Positions 6,384 through 6,676 of a stretch of DNA of 6,676 nt are shown here, piece after piece. The DNA lies in assembly GCA_947478535.1 (NCBI GenBank), contig CANJXD010000332.1:1-6676 (forward strand), written 5' to 3'. Positions within the stretch are counted from its first letter, which is position 1. Every line of letters begins with the position of its first letter. This DNA comes from Acetobacteraceae bacterium. Its GTDB lineage: Bacteria; Pseudomonadota; Alphaproteobacteria; Acetobacterales; Acetobacteraceae. The position numbers were made by a program, and so were the translations under genes. The notes under the pieces are model-generated. The model did no database searches and was not told the origin of the DNA. It worked only from the letters and a program-made list of their open reading frames with translations.

Positions 6384-6676
6384 TTGACACGAGAGACGGC
6401 CTTCGGCGCGATCCCCGCCGTCGTCACGCCCTTCCCAGAAGCGGGAGAGATCCGGGAGGGCGCCTTCTGCGAGGTGGTCGAACGCCAGATGGCCATCGGC
6501 GCCGGCAGCATCTGCGTGGCCGGTGACAACGGCTAATCCTGGACGCTGGACGGCGCCGAGCGCGGGCGTCTGACGCGTCTGGCGGTGGACCAGGCTCGCG
6601 GGCGGAGGCGCGTGATCATGGGGGCCTCGGCGCCCACCGCGCGGGCCACCATCGACTATGGGCGCGTTGCCGCCGA
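6384..6676 (+). pseudogene. Second DapA-family gene, interrupted by an in-frame stop; runs off the window
   Basis: The frame from TTG at 6384 reads FGAIPAVVTPFPEAGEI, the usual first strand of DapA-family enzymes, then VAGDNG followed by TAA (6534-6536, codon 51), then SWTLDGAERGRLTRLAV and RRVIMGASAPTARATIDYG up to the window end with no other stop. Compared with the intact paralogue at 3310 (NGCTGESWAV), the stop replaces the conserved glutamate of the G-x-x-G-E loop. A single G-to-T change (GAA to TAA) is enough to explain it. The rest is well conserved, so the lesion seems recent. No ATG is available upstream within the frame, and TTG has no convincing ribosome site, so the true start is uncertain. 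It begins 16 bases after the Bug gene and was probably the next operon member. A sequencing error is possible. As it stands, only about 50 residues would be made. Confidence 0.8.

Noticed and set aside
5525..6529. 334-codon open frame on the - strand opposite the Bug gene
   Set aside because: It shows the same GC-driven antisense pattern; the + strand gene has all Bug motifs.

Overview
This is a high-GC proteobacterial segment. The GC-saturated codon use, the Bug-type tripartite tricarboxylate receptor with an RR-containing signal peptide, and the mix of IclR, DapA-family and FAD-dehydrogenase genes would fit an alphaproteobacterium such as Acetobacteraceae, or a betaproteobacterium. The genus cannot be fixed from sequence reading alone. 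No rRNA, tRNA, CRISPR array, insertion sequence or phage gene was seen.

Layout. Bases 3-152 are the C-terminal end of an AI-2E/PerM-family membrane protein on the + strand. Bases 223-885 are a decayed IclR-family regulator on the + strand, with an in-frame stop and frame changes. Bases 892-1398, on the - strand and convergent with it, are the remains of a class III (PLP) aminotransferase that has lost most of its core, although its frame is still open. Bases 1399-1564 are a short intergenic region, relatively AT-rich at its left end, with the only promoter-like sequence found. From 1565 a tight + strand operon begins. It holds a 2Fe-2S protein (gamma-like subunit, 1565-1858), an FAD/BFD-like [2Fe-2S] dehydrogenase (alpha-like subunit, 1855-3294), a DapA/NanA-family Schiff-base lyase or deaminase (3310-4200), a DAO-type FAD dehydrogenase (beta-like subunit, 4214-5341) and a periplasmic Bug solute receptor (5366-6367). 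A second DapA-family gene (6384 to the window edge) carries a premature TAA exactly where the conserved Glu of the G-x-x-G-E loop should be.

How the genes may work together (inference). The Bug protein would capture an organic or amino acid in the periplasm. The three-part flavin/iron-sulfur dehydrogenase would oxidise an amino or imino acid (D-amino acid, opine or hydroxyproline type) and pass electrons to the respiratory chain. The DapA-family enzyme would then process the imine or keto product through a lysine Schiff base. The set resembles bacterial D-hydroxyproline degradation (heteromeric D-hydroxyproline dehydrogenase plus pyrroline-4-hydroxy-2-carboxylate deaminase), but no hydroxyproline epimerase or semialdehyde dehydrogenase is in view, so the substrate is open. 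The intact core is flanked by three broken genes: the likely regulator, an aminotransferase and the second lyase. This looks like a catabolic island in the course of erosion or rewiring.
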